This document shows, in pieces, positions 16,416-25,783 of a DNA stretch of 64,000 bases; positions within the stretch are counted from its first letter, which is position 1, and the number at the start of each line of letters is the position of its first letter. The DNA comes from Ulvibacterium marinum (lineage in GTDB: Bacteria; Bacteroidota; Bacteroidia; Flavobacteriales; Flavobacteriaceae), in assembly GCF_003626755.1 (NCBI RefSeq), contig NZ_RBCJ01000003.1, positions 625,859 through 689,858 on the forward strand, in the 5' to 3' direction. Made by a program: the position numbers and the translations under genes. The notes below the pieces were generated by a model. The model did no database searches. It saw only the letters and a program-made list of their open reading frames with translations, and was not told where the DNA came from.

Positions 16416-18029
16416 ATGAATTTGAAGAAGTATGTTATTCTTGGGTTGGGATCCCTTGGTTTGCTGTTCCATTCTATCTCATGTAAGGAGAAAACGGAAC
16501 CCATTGCCGAAAACCCGAAAGCTAGACCTAATATCATTTATATTCTTGCGGACGATTTGGGATATGGTGATATTAGGGCTTTCAATCCTGACGGAAAGAT
16601 AAAGACCCCTAATATCGATAAGTTGGCACAAGGGGGAATGAAATTTACGGATGCACACAGTCCATCAGCGGTTTGTACACCCACCCGTTATGGAATCCTT
16701 ACCGGACGTTATAGTTGGCGTAGCCCGCTTAAAAAAGGTGTATTGACAGGTAAGTCCAATGCCCTGATCGCAAAAAATAGAACCTCGGTAGCATCACTTC
16801 TAAAAAAGGGAGGCTATGAAACCGCTTTTATCGGGAAATGGCATTTGGGCTGGAATTGGGCCGTAAAGGATTCCAATGTCATTGGAGGAGACGGTTGGAA
16901 CCCCGAAGATTTTGACAACCTAGATTTTACAAAGCCAGTGACCCATACCCCAAACGATTTGGGCTTTGATTATGCCTATGGCCATTCAGGCTCTTTGGAT
17001 ATGGCACCGTATGTCTACGTTGAGAATGGGAAGATTACCTCAAAAGTCGATTCCATAACTGAAGATACCGGAAAATATACTTGGTGGCGCAAGGGGCCCA
17101 CGGCTTCCGATTTTGTCCATGAACAGGTTACACCAAATTTTTTCCAAAGATCTATTGACTACGTAAAGGACAAATCTGGGAATGATGATCCTTTTTTCCT
17201 TTATCTGGCCCTACCTTCTCCCCACACCCCAATTTTGCCCACTGAGGAATGGTTGGGAAAGAGCGGATTGAACCCTTATGCCGACTTTGTCATGATGATT
17301 GATGATTATGTAGGACAGCTAACGAAGGCACTTACCGAATCTGGAATTGAAGACAATACCCTGATTGTATTTACTAGCGATAATGGTTGTTCACCACAAG
17401 CGGATTATGAAGTTTTGGCAGAATTCGGACACGATCCTAGTCATATTTATCGAGGCCATAAAGCGGATATATTTGAAGGAGGTCATCGTGTACCTTTTAT
17501 CGTAAAATGGCCGGGCCACGTTACTCCAGGTTCCGTTTCTGACAGAACGATTTGCCATACCGATTTACTGGCAACCTGTGCGGATTTGGTCCAACTGCCC
17601 CTACAGGCCAATGAGGGAGAGGATAGCTATTCACTTATGCCGTTGCTGAACTCCCATGAAAAAGAATATACCCGGGAAGCTACCGTACATCATTCCGTAA
17701 ATGGAAGTTTTGCAATTCGAAAAGGGGATTGGAAGCTCATTTTTTGTCCCGGATCGGGAGGGTGGAGTGACCCTAAACCCGATTCGGAAGGAATTAATGA
17801 CCTACCTAAATTTCAGTTATACAACCTTGTTGAAGATGCAGCTGAACAGAAAAACCGATATCTTGATAATCCTGGGAAAGCAGAGGAACTGCACAAACTA
17901 ATGATATCCTATATAGAGCATGGTAGGAGTACCCCTGGTGAAAAACGACCCAATGCGCCTCGGGATTTAAAAGGTAAGCCATGGAATCCATTGTCCGTGG
18001 ACGCTAAGTTTGGGATTCCAGAACCGTAA
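16416..18029 (+). CDS. S1-family sulfatase, lipoprotein
   Basis: From ATG 16416 the protein has 537 residues and a lipoprotein signal with lipobox SISC (Cys about 23). The frame also extends 10 codons upstream to a TTG, which would spoil that signal. 'NIIYILADDLGYGD' provides the Asp-Asp metal ligands and CTPTR (about 87-91) is the CxPxR signature whose Cys becomes formylglycine. 'GKWHLGW' and 'FTSDNG' complete the family set. It would remove sulfate esters from carbohydrate in the periplasm or at the surface. It leads an operon with a second sulfatase, a glycosidase and a fucosidase; the sulfated algal glycan is not identified. Confidence 0.93.
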   Translation: MNLKKYVILGLGSLGLLFHSISCKEKTEPIAENPKARPNIIYILADDLGYGDIRAFNPDGKIKTPNIDKLAQGGMKFTDAHSPSAVCTPTRYGILTGRYSWRSPLKKGVLTGKSNALIAKNRTSVASLLKKGGYETAFIGKWHLGWNWAVKDSNVIGGDGWNPEDFDNLDFTKPVTHTPNDLGFDYAYGHSGSLDMAPYVYVENGKITSKVDSITEDTGKYTWWRKGPTASDFVHEQVTPNFFQRSIDYVKDKSGNDDPFFLYLALPSPHTPILPTEEWLGKSGLNPYADFVMMIDDYVGQLTKALTESGIEDNTLIVFTSDNGCSPQADYEVLAEFGHDPSHIYRGHKADIFEGGHRVPFIVKWPGHVTPGSVSDRTICHTDLLATCADLVQLPLQANEGEDSYSLMPLLNSHEKEYTREATVHHSVNGSFAIRKGDWKLIFCPGSGGWSDPKPDSEGINDLPKFQLYNLVEDAAEQKNRYLDNPGKAEELHKLMISYIEHGRSTPGEKRPNAPRDLKGKPWNPLSVDAKFGIPEP

Positions 18030-18035
18030 GTCGAG

Positions 18036-19589
18036 ATGAGAAGAACAAAGAGAATGATTCGTAGGGGACTACTATATTTAGGGGTTTTGTCCATAATTTT
18101 AGTTTCCTGTGAGTCCGAAGAGTTACCGGAAACCCCTCCAAATATCGTGTTATTCCTGGTAGATGATATGGGTTGGCAGGATACCTCGGTTCCTTTTTGG
18201 ACGCAAAGCACCCCGTTCAATGCCCGTTATAAAACTCCTTCTATGGAACGTTTGGCACGGGATGGGATGAAGTTTACCCAGGCCTATGCCACCCCGGTTT
18301 GTTCACCTACCCGTATCAGTTTAATGACTGGGATGAACGCTGCAAGGCATCGGGTAACCAATTGGACGTTGGAAAAGGATTCCATAAAACGAATGGAAAA
18401 GAACCACTCCGATTTAATTTTCCCCTATTGGAATGTAAATGGCATGAGTCCCATTGCAGGCGATAGTCTTGCCGTACACGCTATACCCTTGCCACAAGCT
18501 TTGCACGACAGGGGATATTTTACAATTCATGCGGGCAAGGCGCATTTGGGAGCTATCGGGACACCGGGAGAAGAACCCTTGAATTTGGGGTTTGATGTTA
18601 ATATTGCGGGCCATGCCGCCGGGGCCCCTGAAAGTTATCTGGGAATCGAAAATTTTGGCAACGGAAAAGAAGGCAAGGAAGTTTGGGCAGTTCCTGGTTT
18701 GGAGGCCTATCATGGGAAGGATATCCATTTGACCGAAGCCATTACCCTAGAGGCTTTGAAGGCTATTGATTCCGTTGCGACCACCCAACAACCTTTTTTC
18801 CTCTATATGTCCCATTATGCGGTACATACGCCCATTATGGCCGATGACCGTTTTATGCAGAAGTATTTGGAAAAAGGATTGGATTCCATTGAGGCCAAAT
18901 ACGCCTCTATGGTAGAGGGTATGGACAAAAGTTTGGGCGATATAATGGATTACCTGGAACTAAAGGGGCTAGAGGAAAAGACCATTGTGCTATTTATGTC
19001 GGATAATGGTGGATTGAGTGCACATGCCCGTGGAGGTGAACCCCATACCCATAACAAACCTTTGGCCAGTGGCAAAGGCGCTATGTATGAAGGAGGAATC
19101 CGAGAACCCATGTTGGTGAAATGGCCCGGAAAAACGGAGCCTGGATCAATCACAGACTATCAAGTAATTATTGAGGACTTTTACCCCACTATTCTGGAAA
19201 TGGCAGAAGTTGATAGTTTACAGACAGTGCAGAAAATTGACGGTGAAAGTTTTGTAGAGGTGTTGAGCGGGGAATGGGAATATAAGGGAGTCCGACCCCT
19301 ATATTGGCATTATCCAAACGAATGGGGTCCGAATGGTCCAGGCATTGGTGCAGCTAGTGCGGTACGTAAGGGAGATTGGAAATTTGTCTATTTCCACGCG
19401 GATAGGCGAATGGAATTGTATAATTTGAAAGAGGATATCGGAGAGACCAAAAACTTGTTTGAGGAAAACCCGGAAAAAGCCAAGGAATTGGCAGAGACCT
19501 TAACCAATCATCTAAAATCCGTTAAGGCCCAAATGCCCATGGACAAAAAAACAGGGGAACGAGTAGAATATCCGTTTGAACTGCTATAG
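18036..19589 (+). CDS. second S1-family sulfatase, lipoprotein
   Basis: The 517-residue product has a basic N-terminus, a hydrophobic stretch and lipobox LVSC (Cys25). 'NIVLFLVDDMGWQD' binds metal and CSPTR (about 89-93) is the formylglycine site. 'HAGKAHLG' and 'FMSDNGG' are the later catalytic and metal segments. It differs clearly from the neighbouring sulfatase, so a different sulfate position or sugar is likely. It starts 6 nt after the first sulfatase gene, and the next gene's ATG lies 1 nt after its stop. Confidence 0.93.
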   Translation: MRRTKRMIRRGLLYLGVLSIILVSCESEELPETPPNIVLFLVDDMGWQDTSVPFWTQSTPFNARYKTPSMERLARDGMKFTQAYATPVCSPTRISLMTGMNAARHRVTNWTLEKDSIKRMEKNHSDLIFPYWNVNGMSPIAGDSLAVHAIPLPQALHDRGYFTIHAGKAHLGAIGTPGEEPLNLGFDVNIAGHAAGAPESYLGIENFGNGKEGKEVWAVPGLEAYHGKDIHLTEAITLEALKAIDSVATTQQPFFLYMSHYAVHTPIMADDRFMQKYLEKGLDSIEAKYASMVEGMDKSLGDIMDYLELKGLEEKTIVLFMSDNGGLSAHARGGEPHTHNKPLASGKGAMYEGGIREPMLVKWPGKTEPGSITDYQVIIEDFYPTILEMAEVDSLQTVQKIDGESFVEVLSGEWEYKGVRPLYWHYPNEWGPNGPGIGAASAVRKGDWKFVYFHADRRMELYNLKEDIGETKNLFEENPEKAKELAETLTNHLKSVKAQMPMDKKTGERVEYPFELL

Positions 19590-19590
19590 T

Positions 19591-21747
19591 ATGAATAAAA
19601 CTTGCCTTCTGTTGCTTGGAGCGTTCTGGGTTGCTTCCCTAGTCTGTTATGGCCAGGATACTGCCAAATCTGAGGATTGGCTTCTTGAGAATACCGCTTA
19701 TACCGCTAAAGTAGTTAAAAAGGCAGACCGTATTATTTTGGACAATGGGCTGTTACGTCGTGAAATTAAATGGGCACCAAATGCGGCCACGGTAGAATTC
19801 AAAAATTTGACTACAGGCGAAACCCTGCTCAGAAGCCTTCAACCGGAAGCAGAGGTTACCCTAAATGGAAAAATATACGCCATTGGAGGATTACACGGTC
19901 TAAAGGAACATGGTTATCTTTTGGAGGAATGGTTGGACGATTTGAATTCAGATCCCGATGTCTTTCAGTACTTGGACTATACAATTCAGCCGATAAGACC
20001 CAAATTAAAATGGAGCGGCCAAAAACGTCTTCATATGGCCGAAAAAATTGCTCCGACCGGAAAAGAACTGATTTTGATCTTTCAACATGCTTCTTCGGAA
20101 CTGGAAGGGGTAGTGGTTGAGGTACATTATGAGTTGTATGATGGTATTCCCTTAGTTTCAAAATGGATTGTGGTCCAGAATAATTCACTGGAGACCTTGA
20201 GCTTGGACAGCTTTAAAAGTGAGCTTTTGGCTTATCCGGAAGTGGAAAATCCGGTAGAGACCCCAAATACATGGAAACGCCCGAACCTTCATGTTGAAAG
20301 CGATTACGCTTTTGGAGGATTTACTTCGGGAGAATCCAATGTAACCACCTTTTGGGAAACGGACTCCACCTATATCTCCCAGGTCAATTGGAAAATGGAG
20401 ACGCCTTGTTTGTTGATAAGTAAGTTGCCTATTGGGCCGAGTATCGATTTAAAAAGCGGTGCTGCTTTTGAAAGTTTTCGGACCTATGAATTAGTATTGG
20501 ATGGTACGGACCGTGAACGAAATACTTTGGCCATGCGAAAAATGTATCGCCTACTGGCACCGTGGTCTACGGAGAACCCCATTTTTATGCACTTGACGAC
20601 TACGGATGAGGATAAGGTAAAGGAAGCTGTGGACCAATGCGAGGCAACGGGTTACGAAATGGTAATTTTGAGCTTCGGCAGTGGCCTGAATATGGAGGAC
20701 AACAGTCCGGAGAATATTGCAAAATTCAAGGCTCTGGCGGATTATGCCCATGGCAAGGGTATTGAGCTGGGAGGATATTCGTTGTTTTCCAGTAGAAAAA
20801 TTGCGGATTCCGTTGATGTAATCGATAAGGTAACAGGTAAGCCCGGTGGAGCCAAATTTGGAAATGCTCCCTGCTTGGCTTCCGAATGGGGGTACGATTA
20901 TTTGGAGAAAATCAAGTTTTTTTTGGAGCACACGGGCTTTGATCTTTTGGAACACGATGGGCCTTACCCAGGGGACTATTGCGCTTCCACTACCCATAAG
21001 TACCACAATGGTTACGAGGACTCACAGTGGAAACAATGGACCATGACCAGAGGGTTTTACCATTGGTTACGGGAAAAAGATATATACCTCAATGCACCGG
21101 ACTTTTATTTTTTGCAAGGTTCCAACAAATGTGGTATTGGATATCGAGAGGTCAATTGGTCTTTACCTCGAGCACAACAACTGGTTTTGGGAAGACAGAA
21201 CATCTATGACGGTACTTGGGAAAAAGCCCCTTCAATGGCATGGACGTTTGTTCCGCTCACCGAGTATCACGGAGGCGGTGCGGCCGCTACTTTGGAGCCC
21301 TTAAAAGATCATTTGCTTTCATACGAAGCCCATATGATTCAGAACTATGGGTCTGGAGTGCAGGCCTGTTATCGCGGCCCTAGGCTTTATGATACCACAG
21401 ATACTAAGTCGCTGGTAATAGATCAAATCCGACATTATAAGAAATATCGTAAGATCCTTAATGCAGATCTTATCCATTTGAGGAGGCCCAATGGTCGATC
21501 ATGGGATGGTTTTATGCATGTTGACCCAAACGGGGAGCATAAGGGGTTTGTGTTATTGTTCAATCCTACCCAAAATGATATTCAAGAAAAAATAAAGATT
21601 CCCTTGTATTACACGGGCTTAACAGATTATGCCACTGTATCGGATAAAAATGGCGTGGAAAAAAAATATGAATTGGGTAGAAATTTTGAGGTTACTATGG
21701 AAGTTACCATTCCAGCGGCAGCATCTACTTGGTTTGTGATACACTAG
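19591..21747 (+). CDS. secreted clan GH-D-like glycosidase (alpha-galactosidase-like)
   Basis: The ATG 19591 start gives a Sec signal peptide (MNKTCLLLLGAFWVASLVCYG); a TTG 15 nt upstream is also in frame. Residues about 30-310 look like the beta-supersandwich of GH36-type enzymes ('ILDNGLLRREIKWAPNAATV', 'LLRSLQPEAEV'). A barrel follows, in which 'FDLLEHDGPYPGDYC' (around 455-470) is the best candidate for the nucleophile Asp region, and a C-terminal beta domain ends the 718-residue chain. I recognise a group usually annotated as alpha-galactosidase but cannot place its GH family with certainty. Its operon partners imply action on a sulfated, fucose-containing glycan. Confidence 0.65.
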   Translation: MNKTCLLLLGAFWVASLVCYGQDTAKSEDWLLENTAYTAKVVKKADRIILDNGLLRREIKWAPNAATVEFKNLTTGETLLRSLQPEAEVTLNGKIYAIGGLHGLKEHGYLLEEWLDDLNSDPDVFQYLDYTIQPIRPKLKWSGQKRLHMAEKIAPTGKELILIFQHASSELEGVVVEVHYELYDGIPLVSKWIVVQNNSLETLSLDSFKSELLAYPEVENPVETPNTWKRPNLHVESDYAFGGFTSGESNVTTFWETDSTYISQVNWKMETPCLLISKLPIGPSIDLKSGAAFESFRTYELVLDGTDRERNTLAMRKMYRLLAPWSTENPIFMHLTTTDEDKVKEAVDQCEATGYEMVILSFGSGLNMEDNSPENIAKFKALADYAHGKGIELGGYSLFSSRKIADSVDVIDKVTGKPGGAKFGNAPCLASEWGYDYLEKIKFFLEHTGFDLLEHDGPYPGDYCASTTHKYHNGYEDSQWKQWTMTRGFYHWLREKDIYLNAPDFYFLQGSNKCGIGYREVNWSLPRAQQLVLGRQNIYDGTWEKAPSMAWTFVPLTEYHGGGAAATLEPLKDHLLSYEAHMIQNYGSGVQACYRGPRLYDTTDTKSLVIDQIRHYKKYRKILNADLIHLRRPNGRSWDGFMHVDPNGEHKGFVLLFNPTQNDIQEKIKIPLYYTGLTDYATVSDKNGVEKKYELGRNFEVTMEVTIPAAASTWFVIH

Positions 21748-21757
21748 TGAGATAAGT

Positions 21758-23851
21758 ATGAAGATATATCGATTTTTATTGCTGTTTGTGTTTGTTGGGA
21801 CCATTTCATGCTCCCGGGTACAGCCACCGACACCTATAGGTCCCACTCCTTCCGAACGGCAATTGGCATGGCAAAGTTTGGAATACTACGCCTTTATCCA
21901 TTTCAACATGAACACCTTTACCGATATGGAATGGGGTACGGGCGGAGAATCCCCCGTACAGTTTGATCCTTCGGAACTGGATGCCATGCAATGGGCCAAA
22001 GTGGCCAAGGAAGCCGGTATGCGCGGTATTATTATTACGGCCAAACACCATGATGGCTTTTGCCTGTGGCCCACAAAGACTACCGATCATTCCGTAGTGA
22101 ATTCTCCTTGGAAAAATGGACAGGGCGATGTATTGAAGGATCTTTCCGAGGCCTGTAAAGCATATGGACTTAAGTTTGGTGTGTATCTATCCCCTTGGGA
22201 CAGAAATCATACGGACTATGGCAAACCGGAATATGTAACAGTTTTCCATGAGCAGTTACGGGAGTTATTGACTAACTATGGATCGGTTTTCGAGGTTTGG
22301 TTCGATGGTGCCAATGGAGGCTCTGGTTTTTATGGTGGTGCCAACGAAACCCGAAAAATTGATAATAAAACGTACTACCAATGGGAAAAGGCCGTAGCCA
22401 TAGTGAGGGAACTACAGCCAGATGCTGTTATTTTTAGTGATGGCGGTCCGGATATCCGTTGGGTAGGCAATGAGGAAGGCTGGGCGAATGCGACCAATTG
22501 GAGTATTATGCGACGTGACGAGATTTATCCGGGCTGGCCCAGATATAAGGAACTGCGTTCCGGTCATGAAGACGGGACACATTGGTTGCCGGCAGAGGCC
22601 GATGTCTCCATTCGTCCGGGTTGGTATTATCATCCAAGGGAAGACCATCAGGTAAAGAGCTTGCCCCATTTGCTGGACATATACTACAAATCGGTCGGGA
22701 GAAATGCGTCCCTATTACTGAACCTTCCCGTAGACCACAGAGGTCTTGTCCATGAGACGGATGTTCAACAATTAATGGCCCTTCGTAACCAATTGGACAA
22801 GGACTTTGCGACAGAACTCGCAAAGGGTCAACAAATAATGGCGACGGATGAACGCCAAAATAGTTCCGAATTTTCGGCGGAAAAGGCCATTGATGGCAGT
22901 CCGCATACCTATTGGTCTACCAACGATGGTGTCACCAGTGCATCCCTTACCCTTGCGTTTGACAAACCGATGAAAGTAAATCGAGTTTTACTTCAAGAAT
23001 ACATTGCCCTAGGCCAGCGTGTACAAAATTTTAGCCTGGAGGCCGAGGTAGATGGATCGTGGACAAAGATTGATAAACAAACTACGATAGGGTACAAACG
23101 TATCTTACGGTTTAAAACGGTAGAGGCAACACGGATTCGCATCAATTTTATCGAATCCAAGGGCCCTTTGGCCCTTACGAACTTGGAAATATACGGTGCG
23201 CCGAATCTTTTGGTGCCACCGGAAATTGAAAGAAATAAGGAGGGTCTCGTAACCCTAAAAGTTCCGGACAATGCCGTAGAAATTCGTTATACTTTGGATG
23301 GAAGCGAACCCTCTCCGACTTCCGCAAAATATTCAGGTCCATTTCTTCTCAGTACACCCGCTTCTGTCAAAGCAATAACAGTTGATCCCAACAATGGAGA
23401 CCATTCTGTGATTGGGGCAAAGCGTTTTGACATTGCCAAAAAGGATTGGAAGGTACTGCGCGTCTCATCCGGAGATTTAAGCCGGGCCAGTGCTAGTATA
23501 GACGGTGACTCCGATACATTTTGGGCTACGGAGGAAGGAAATGGCACTCCCCAGGAAATTGTTATCGATTTGGGGCAAATCCATGATTTGACCGGTTTTA
23601 CCTATTGGCCCATTCAGGAGCGTTATCCCTTTGGTATCATTACGGCCTATGAATTTTCCACGAGCACGGACAATGTAAACTGGAAAATCACTGCTACGGG
23701 AGAATTTGGCAACGTGGTCAACAATCGTATTGAGCAACGGGTGGATTTCAAACCTACAAAGGCCAGATACATTAAACTAAAGGGACTCCGATTGGATGGC
23801 CTCGATTTTAGGACCTCTTTTGGCGAGCTTGGAGTTTTGACGGATCCTTGA
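21758..23851 (+). CDS. GH29 alpha-L-fucosidase with two discoidin-type (CBM32-like) domains, lipoprotein
   Basis: The 697-residue protein has lipobox TISC (Cys18). The GH29 barrel (about 35-350) shows 'AKHHDGFCLWPTKTTD' (95-110) and 'VFEVWFDGANG' with the nucleophile Asp183. Then come an F5/8-type-C domain (about 355-490), a short chitobiase-type beta domain (about 500-545, 'IRYTLDGSEPSP') and a second F5/8-type-C domain (about 555-695). It would release alpha-L-fucose at the cell surface, the binding domains holding the polymer. It is last in the sulfatase/glycosidase operon, 10 nt after the previous gene. Confidence 0.93.
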   Translation: MKIYRFLLLFVFVGTISCSRVQPPTPIGPTPSERQLAWQSLEYYAFIHFNMNTFTDMEWGTGGESPVQFDPSELDAMQWAKVAKEAGMRGIIITAKHHDGFCLWPTKTTDHSVVNSPWKNGQGDVLKDLSEACKAYGLKFGVYLSPWDRNHTDYGKPEYVTVFHEQLRELLTNYGSVFEVWFDGANGGSGFYGGANETRKIDNKTYYQWEKAVAIVRELQPDAVIFSDGGPDIRWVGNEEGWANATNWSIMRRDEIYPGWPRYKELRSGHEDGTHWLPAEADVSIRPGWYYHPREDHQVKSLPHLLDIYYKSVGRNASLLLNLPVDHRGLVHETDVQQLMALRNQLDKDFATELAKGQQIMATDERQNSSEFSAEKAIDGSPHTYWSTNDGVTSASLTLAFDKPMKVNRVLLQEYIALGQRVQNFSLEAEVDGSWTKIDKQTTIGYKRILRFKTVEATRIRINFIESKGPLALTNLEIYGAPNLLVPPEIERNKEGLVTLKVPDNAVEIRYTLDGSEPSPTSAKYSGPFLLSTPASVKAITVDPNNGDHSVIGAKRFDIAKKDWKVLRVSSGDLSRASASIDGDSDTFWATEEGNGTPQEIVIDLGQIHDLTGFTYWPIQERYPFGIITAYEFSTSTDNVNWKITATGEFGNVVNNRIEQRVDFKPTKARYIKLKGLRLDGLDFRTSFGELGVLTDP

Positions 23852-23868
23852 AAATAGTTGTGTTTTCT

Positions 23869-23891
23869 GGAAACCACCTTCTTAGGTTTCC
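23869..23891 (+). terminator. hairpin after the fucosidase gene
   Basis: GGAAACC (23869-23875) and GGTTTCC (23885-23891) form a perfect 7-bp stem with a 9-nt loop, 17 nt after the stop. The following bases (TTCAAG) are only weakly T-rich, so termination efficiency is uncertain. Confidence 0.4.
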
Positions 23892-24143
23892 TTCAAGCCT
23901 TGAAAGAGAACCCATTTAGTCTAGTAGTTTTTTAGGTTTATATCTGGGAAACATCACATTCTAAAGGGATATCAAGATTTCTTACTTCAAACAAAATGAA
24001 GAGTAAGCTATATGCCCATCGCTTGTAGGCCTTTTCATAACTTTTTGATAACTATTTTATCTTTATCTGAATAAAAAGATTTCTCGTTATAGCTTTCGTA
24101 ATATTATTGTTCAACTTTATATGTATTGATAAAATCGTTGAAA

Positions 24144-24382
24144 TGCAAAGTAAAGCCTCAACAAAACACCCAAATAGTAGTATTTTTGAAATACAAAGAA
24201 TGCCATTAAATCTCTTGGAGATTACCTGTGAAAACGAACAATTCCTTTTTTATGATAAGGTATCGTTTGTAGAAACAATCTATGGTTCGGATGGAAATTT
24301 AAAAGATCAAACCCACAACTGCTGTAAATCCCACAATCTATGGCGCAAATCTCTAATATCTTTGATAACCTTTACTTTCTAA
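24144..24382 (+). CDS. weak hypothetical frame in the 488-bp gap before the WecA gene
   Basis: An ATG at 24144 opens a 78-codon frame with no membrane helix or recognisable motif; it overlaps the start of the WecA-type gene by 43 nt. The composition is not clearly coding. The rest of the 23852-24339 gap is A+T-rich, with TATCTTTA near 24057 as a possible -7 element for the polysaccharide operon. I regard the gap mainly as the operon leader. Confidence 0.2.
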
Positions 24383-25725
24383 CGACCTGTTCGGTTGCAG
24401 TAACGCTGTTAATCTCCTTTCGATTGTATCCCATTATTATCTATGTGGTCAACAGAAAGGGATTGATGGACGATCCGGATGAGCGAAGTGCACATACCAA
24501 TAAGGTACCTACCCTGGGCGGTATGGGCTTATTCATTGTTTTTTCTTTGACGGTAATGTTATTGGGCGTTTTGGCCGATTTGTCCAGACCGGAACTGCTT
24601 CAGTTGGTATCGCTGTTAGCCGGGACCTTACTCCTTTTGATTATGGGTGTTAAGGACGACTTGGTACTCATGTCGCCCAAGAAAAAGTTAATCGGACAGC
24701 TTTTGGCCGCGAGTATGGTAATTTTCCTATCCGATGTGCGCATTGCCCACTTTCAAGGACTTTTGGGTATTGGGGAGCTACCCTATTGGGTTTCTATTTT
24801 CTTTACTTTTTTTGTGTTTATTTTGGTGATCAATGCGGTAAATCTTATCGACGGAATTGATGGGCTCGCCGGATCCATTGCCGTACTCTCCAGCGTTACT
24901 TTCGGCATTTTCTTTTTACTTAATGAACAGTACCTGTTATCGCTAATTTCCTTTGCCCTGATAGGTTCCCTAATCGGTTTTTTATATTACAACTTATCCA
25001 ATACCCAAAAGCTTTTTATGGGCGATTCCGGTTCCCTTCTCATAGGCTTCTTATTGGCCTATCAAGGGGTTGTTTTTCTTGGGGTCAATGAAAATGCCCT
25101 GGCGGCACTCGCCATTCCGAATGCACCTATCTTGCTATTGGCTGTTTTATCCTATCCCTTGTTGGACACCTTACGGGTCTTTAGTATTCGGATATGGCAG
25201 AAACGAAGCCCGTTCAGTGCCGATCGCAACCACATACACCATCGCCTTTTGGATTTGGGGAACGCCCATGAGCAGGCTACCTTGATCGTTTGCGTTTGTA
25301 ACATTTTTATTATAAGCTTGGTCCTTTTTATAGACGATTTAAATATAAATCTTCAATTGATTATTAGTGTTTTGGTCGGCTCGGCTTTATACCTGATTCC
25401 ATTTCTAAAGGTTTTTCAAAAAAAGGCGTTTTATCTCCCTGAAAAAACAAAAAGTAACAGCATTTTGGGTGGTGGGATAAAAAACACCTTGGAGGATCAA
25501 AAGCTGAATTCAAATACACCGGAGACTTCTGGGGTAGTGCAACTGGAAAATTCTGCTCGGGACAAGGAGCCGACTCCATTAGATTTGTCCGTTCCCAATC
25601 CTTACCTTAGCGAAATAAAGGATTTTGAAAGACAAAGCATGGTTTCGAAGCGATTATCGGATTTTAAAAAGGTGACCACCACAGATTTAAAAAAAGTGGG
25701 TAGAAGTTTGCGAAAGCAGTCCTAA
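24340..25725 (+). CDS. WecA/MraY-type undecaprenyl-phosphate sugar-1-phosphate transferase
   Basis: About eleven hydrophobic helices hold the family motifs: 'DDPDERSAHTNKVPTLGGMG' (about 44-63), 'KDDLVLMSPKKKL', 'NLIDGIDGLAG' (catalytic Asp), 'MGDSGSLLIG' and 'DRNHIHHRLLD'. It transfers a sugar-1-phosphate (GlcNAc-1-P in WecA) to undecaprenyl phosphate, starting repeat-unit synthesis at the inner membrane. Beyond the last helix a hydrophilic tail of roughly 100 residues (from about 355) with many Ser, Lys and Asn has no counterpart in the core enzyme. It is the first gene of the polysaccharide locus. Confidence 0.92.
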   Translation: MAQISNIFDNLYFLTTCSVAVTLLISFRLYPIIIYVVNRKGLMDDPDERSAHTNKVPTLGGMGLFIVFSLTVMLLGVLADLSRPELLQLVSLLAGTLLLLIMGVKDDLVLMSPKKKLIGQLLAASMVIFLSDVRIAHFQGLLGIGELPYWVSIFFTFFVFILVINAVNLIDGIDGLAGSIAVLSSVTFGIFFLLNEQYLLSLISFALIGSLIGFLYYNLSNTQKLFMGDSGSLLIGFLLAYQGVVFLGVNENALAALAIPNAPILLLAVLSYPLLDTLRVFSIRIWQKRSPFSADRNHIHHRLLDLGNAHEQATLIVCVCNIFIISLVLFIDDLNINLQLIISVLVGSALYLIPFLKVFQKKAFYLPEKTKSNSILGGGIKNTLEDQKLNSNTPETSGVVQLENSARDKEPTPLDLSVPNPYLSEIKDFERQSMVSKRLSDFKKVTTTDLKKVGRSLRKQS

Positions 25726-25783
25726 GGTCCTCCCAGGACTCCAGCTAAAGAATAGAGAAGATAGAAAAACCTTATTACTTGGT

